6,590 nt of DNA from JBALVT01 sp047612385. Its GTDB lineage: Bacteria; Pseudomonadota; Gammaproteobacteria; Pseudomonadales; Halieaceae. Below the pieces are notes generated by a model. That model ran no database searches, was not told where the DNA came from, and saw only the letters and a list, made by a program, of their open reading frames with translations. Positions 5,720 through 6,590 of the stretch are shown here, piece by piece; the first letter of the stretch is position 1; each line of letters opens with the position of its first letter. The position numbers were made by a program, and so were the translations under genes. The stretch is taken from NCBI GenBank assembly GCA_047612385.1, contig JBLGAR010000191.1, positions 1 through 6,590 of the forward strand. Direction: 5' to 3'.

Positions 5720-6508
5720 ATGCTGCTTAATTCCGTCATTCTGATTCTCCGAGAAGTACTCGAAGCGGCGATATTGGTTTGTGTGTTACTCGCTCTGTCG
5801 CGGAGTCTTCGCATTGGCCCGCGTTGGTTCTGGTATTCACTGCCGCTTGGTCTGTTGGGCACCGTTATCGTTGCCTACAATCTCGACGGTATCACCGACG
5901 CTCTTGATGGGGCGGGGCAAGAGGTTGTTAATGCAACGTTACAGAGCGTCGTTTACTGTCTCACAGTCGCAATTGTTTGGTTTAGTTTTAAGGAGCAACA
6001 GGCCCGCGTATCAGCCAAGGTCCTGACCCCATTAATGGCGGTTGCTGTCGGCTGCGCAATGACTCGTGAAGGTTCTGAGATGCTCATCTACATAAAGGGA
6101 TTCGCCGCCGTAGAAGAGCAGCGCACCGCTGTCTATGCCGGAAGCGCAATAGGCGCAGGAATCGGACTAAGTTTGGGCGTTCTTCTCTACTCGGCCCTGG
6201 GCGCTCTCAGAGACAGCCGGACGATCGCTAGCTGCGCTATGCTCCTGGCGCTCATTGGTTCGGGTATGGTGATGCAAGCTGTGATGTTGCTTGAGCAAGT
6301 AGACTGGCTTCCGGCGGGTCAAGCCATTTGGGATACTTCGGATTTGATAAGCGAGCAGTCGATCACCGGCGAGCTGCTTTACGCCGTGTTTGGTTATGAA
6401 TCGACACCGGGGGTGCTGCACGTGACTCTATACATCCTCAGTATAGGCATCACAGCGGTCGTTTATTATTTATCTCGCTATCGAGGACGGCATGTCGACC
6501 TGCGCTAA
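5720..6508 (+). CDS. FTR1-family iron permease
   Basis: This 262-residue polytopic inner-membrane protein of the FTR1/EfeU/FtrC family imports iron, typically as ferric ion delivered by an oxidation step. The two diagnostic REXXE iron-binding motifs are present: REVLE (11-15) in TM1 and REGSE (116-120) in TM4. Hydrophobic stretches near 5-27, 36-56, 74-91, 100-125, 138-160, 168-190 and 233-251 fit the usual seven-helix topology. The C-terminal signature IWDTSDLISEQSITG followed by LLYAVFGY is typical. Length is normal for bacterial members without the long periplasmic extension. The ATG at 5720 is supported by TGAGG 7 bases upstream, 9 bp after the cupredoxin stop. It pairs with the exported cupredoxin before it and probably with the exported protein after it. 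No EfeO or EfeB homologue is seen in the window, so it looks more like an Ftr-type than an Efe-type system. Assignment is strong. Confidence -1.
   Translation: MLLNSVILILREVLEAAILVCVLLALSRSLRIGPRWFWYSLPLGLLGTVIVAYNLDGITDALDGAGQEVVNATLQSVVYCLTVAIVWFSFKEQQARVSAKVLTPLMAVAVGCAMTREGSEMLIYIKGFAAVEEQRTAVYAGSAIGAGIGLSLGVLLYSALGALRDSRTIASCAMLLALIGSGMVMQAVMLLEQVDWLPAGQAIWDTSDLISEQSITGELLYAVFGYESTPGVLHVTLYILSIGITAVVYYLSRYRGRHVDLR
6483..6487 (+). promoter_or_regulatory. Ribosome binding site for the exported protein at the right edge
   Basis: GAGGA lies 4 bases before the ATG at 6492, within the last codons of the permease gene. The spacing is short but usable, and it supports a start inside the upstream gene. 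Confidence -1.
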
Positions 6509-6590
6509 AAAATCCGTAAAAGACGTTCTTGCGGGCCTGTGCCTCGGCTTTTTCAGTCATGGTGCACTGGCCGATGGCACCGTCATCGAC
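6492..6590 (+). CDS. N-terminus of an exported protein of unknown function (3' truncated by window edge)
   Basis: An ATG at 6492, overlapping the permease end by 17 bases in another frame, opens a frame that stays open for 33 codons to the window edge. The translation has a clear Sec signal peptide: Lys6, Lys7 and Lys10 in the n-region, a hydrophobic core VLAGLCLGFFS (12-22) and an ALA cleavage site at 25-27, leaving a mature start of DGTVID. The product is therefore periplasmic or outer membrane; Cys17 lies inside the hydrophobic core and is not followed by a normal lipoprotein setting. Its position right after FTR1 suggests a further component of iron uptake, such as a P19-like iron-binding protein or an outer membrane protein, but six mature residues do not allow a family call. 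Confidence -1.
   Translation, partial: MSTCAKKSVKDVLAGLCLGFFSHGALADGTVID

Noticed and set aside
1..6590. tRNA or rRNA genes, CRISPR arrays, insertion sequences, rho-independent terminators
   Set aside because: No repeat-spacer pattern, transposase motifs, terminal inverted repeats, tRNA-like arms or GC stem followed by a T-run were seen. Coding sequence covers nearly all of the window.

Overview
The window is gene-dense, with every supported gene on the + strand. Neighbouring genes overlap by a few bases or are separated by at most 12 bp, and I see no terminator or sizeable intergenic space. Base composition looks close to half G+C. The protein types (thermostable-hemolysin family, QseB/QseC-like two-component pair, FTR1 preceded by a cupredoxin) suggest a gammaproteobacterium, probably marine or aquatic. 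That placement is inferred from protein style, not from a marker gene.

Left part (2-3396): four genes that read like a small biosynthetic cassette. They are a thermostable-hemolysin-family protein cut by the left edge, an AMP-forming acyl-activating enzyme, a heme-oxygenase-like diiron oxidase (HDO) candidate with a visible metal-ligand pattern, and a classical short-chain dehydrogenase/reductase. Their junctions are a TTGA overlap, an ATGA overlap and a 10-bp gap. A natural reading is activation of a carboxylic (fatty) acid, transfer or condensation, iron/O2-dependent oxidation and NAD(P)-dependent reduction, giving a product I cannot name.

Middle part (3409-5387): an OmpR-family response regulator and its membrane histidine kinase, joined by an ATGA overlap. 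The kinase is of the QseC/TctE style with a periplasmic 2CSK_N-like sensor.

Right part (5384-6590): an exported cupredoxin-fold protein whose ATG overlaps the kinase stop, an FTR1-family iron permease with both REXXE motifs, and the first 33 codons of another exported protein overlapping the permease end. This resembles an Ftr-type iron uptake system.

Taken together, the run may be one transcript, or two to three nested ones. It combines an iron-dependent oxidase pathway, a sensor/regulator pair and an iron importer. The most interesting possibility is that the lipid-type cassette, the regulator and the iron uptake genes are one functional unit. This is an inference from order and spacing only.
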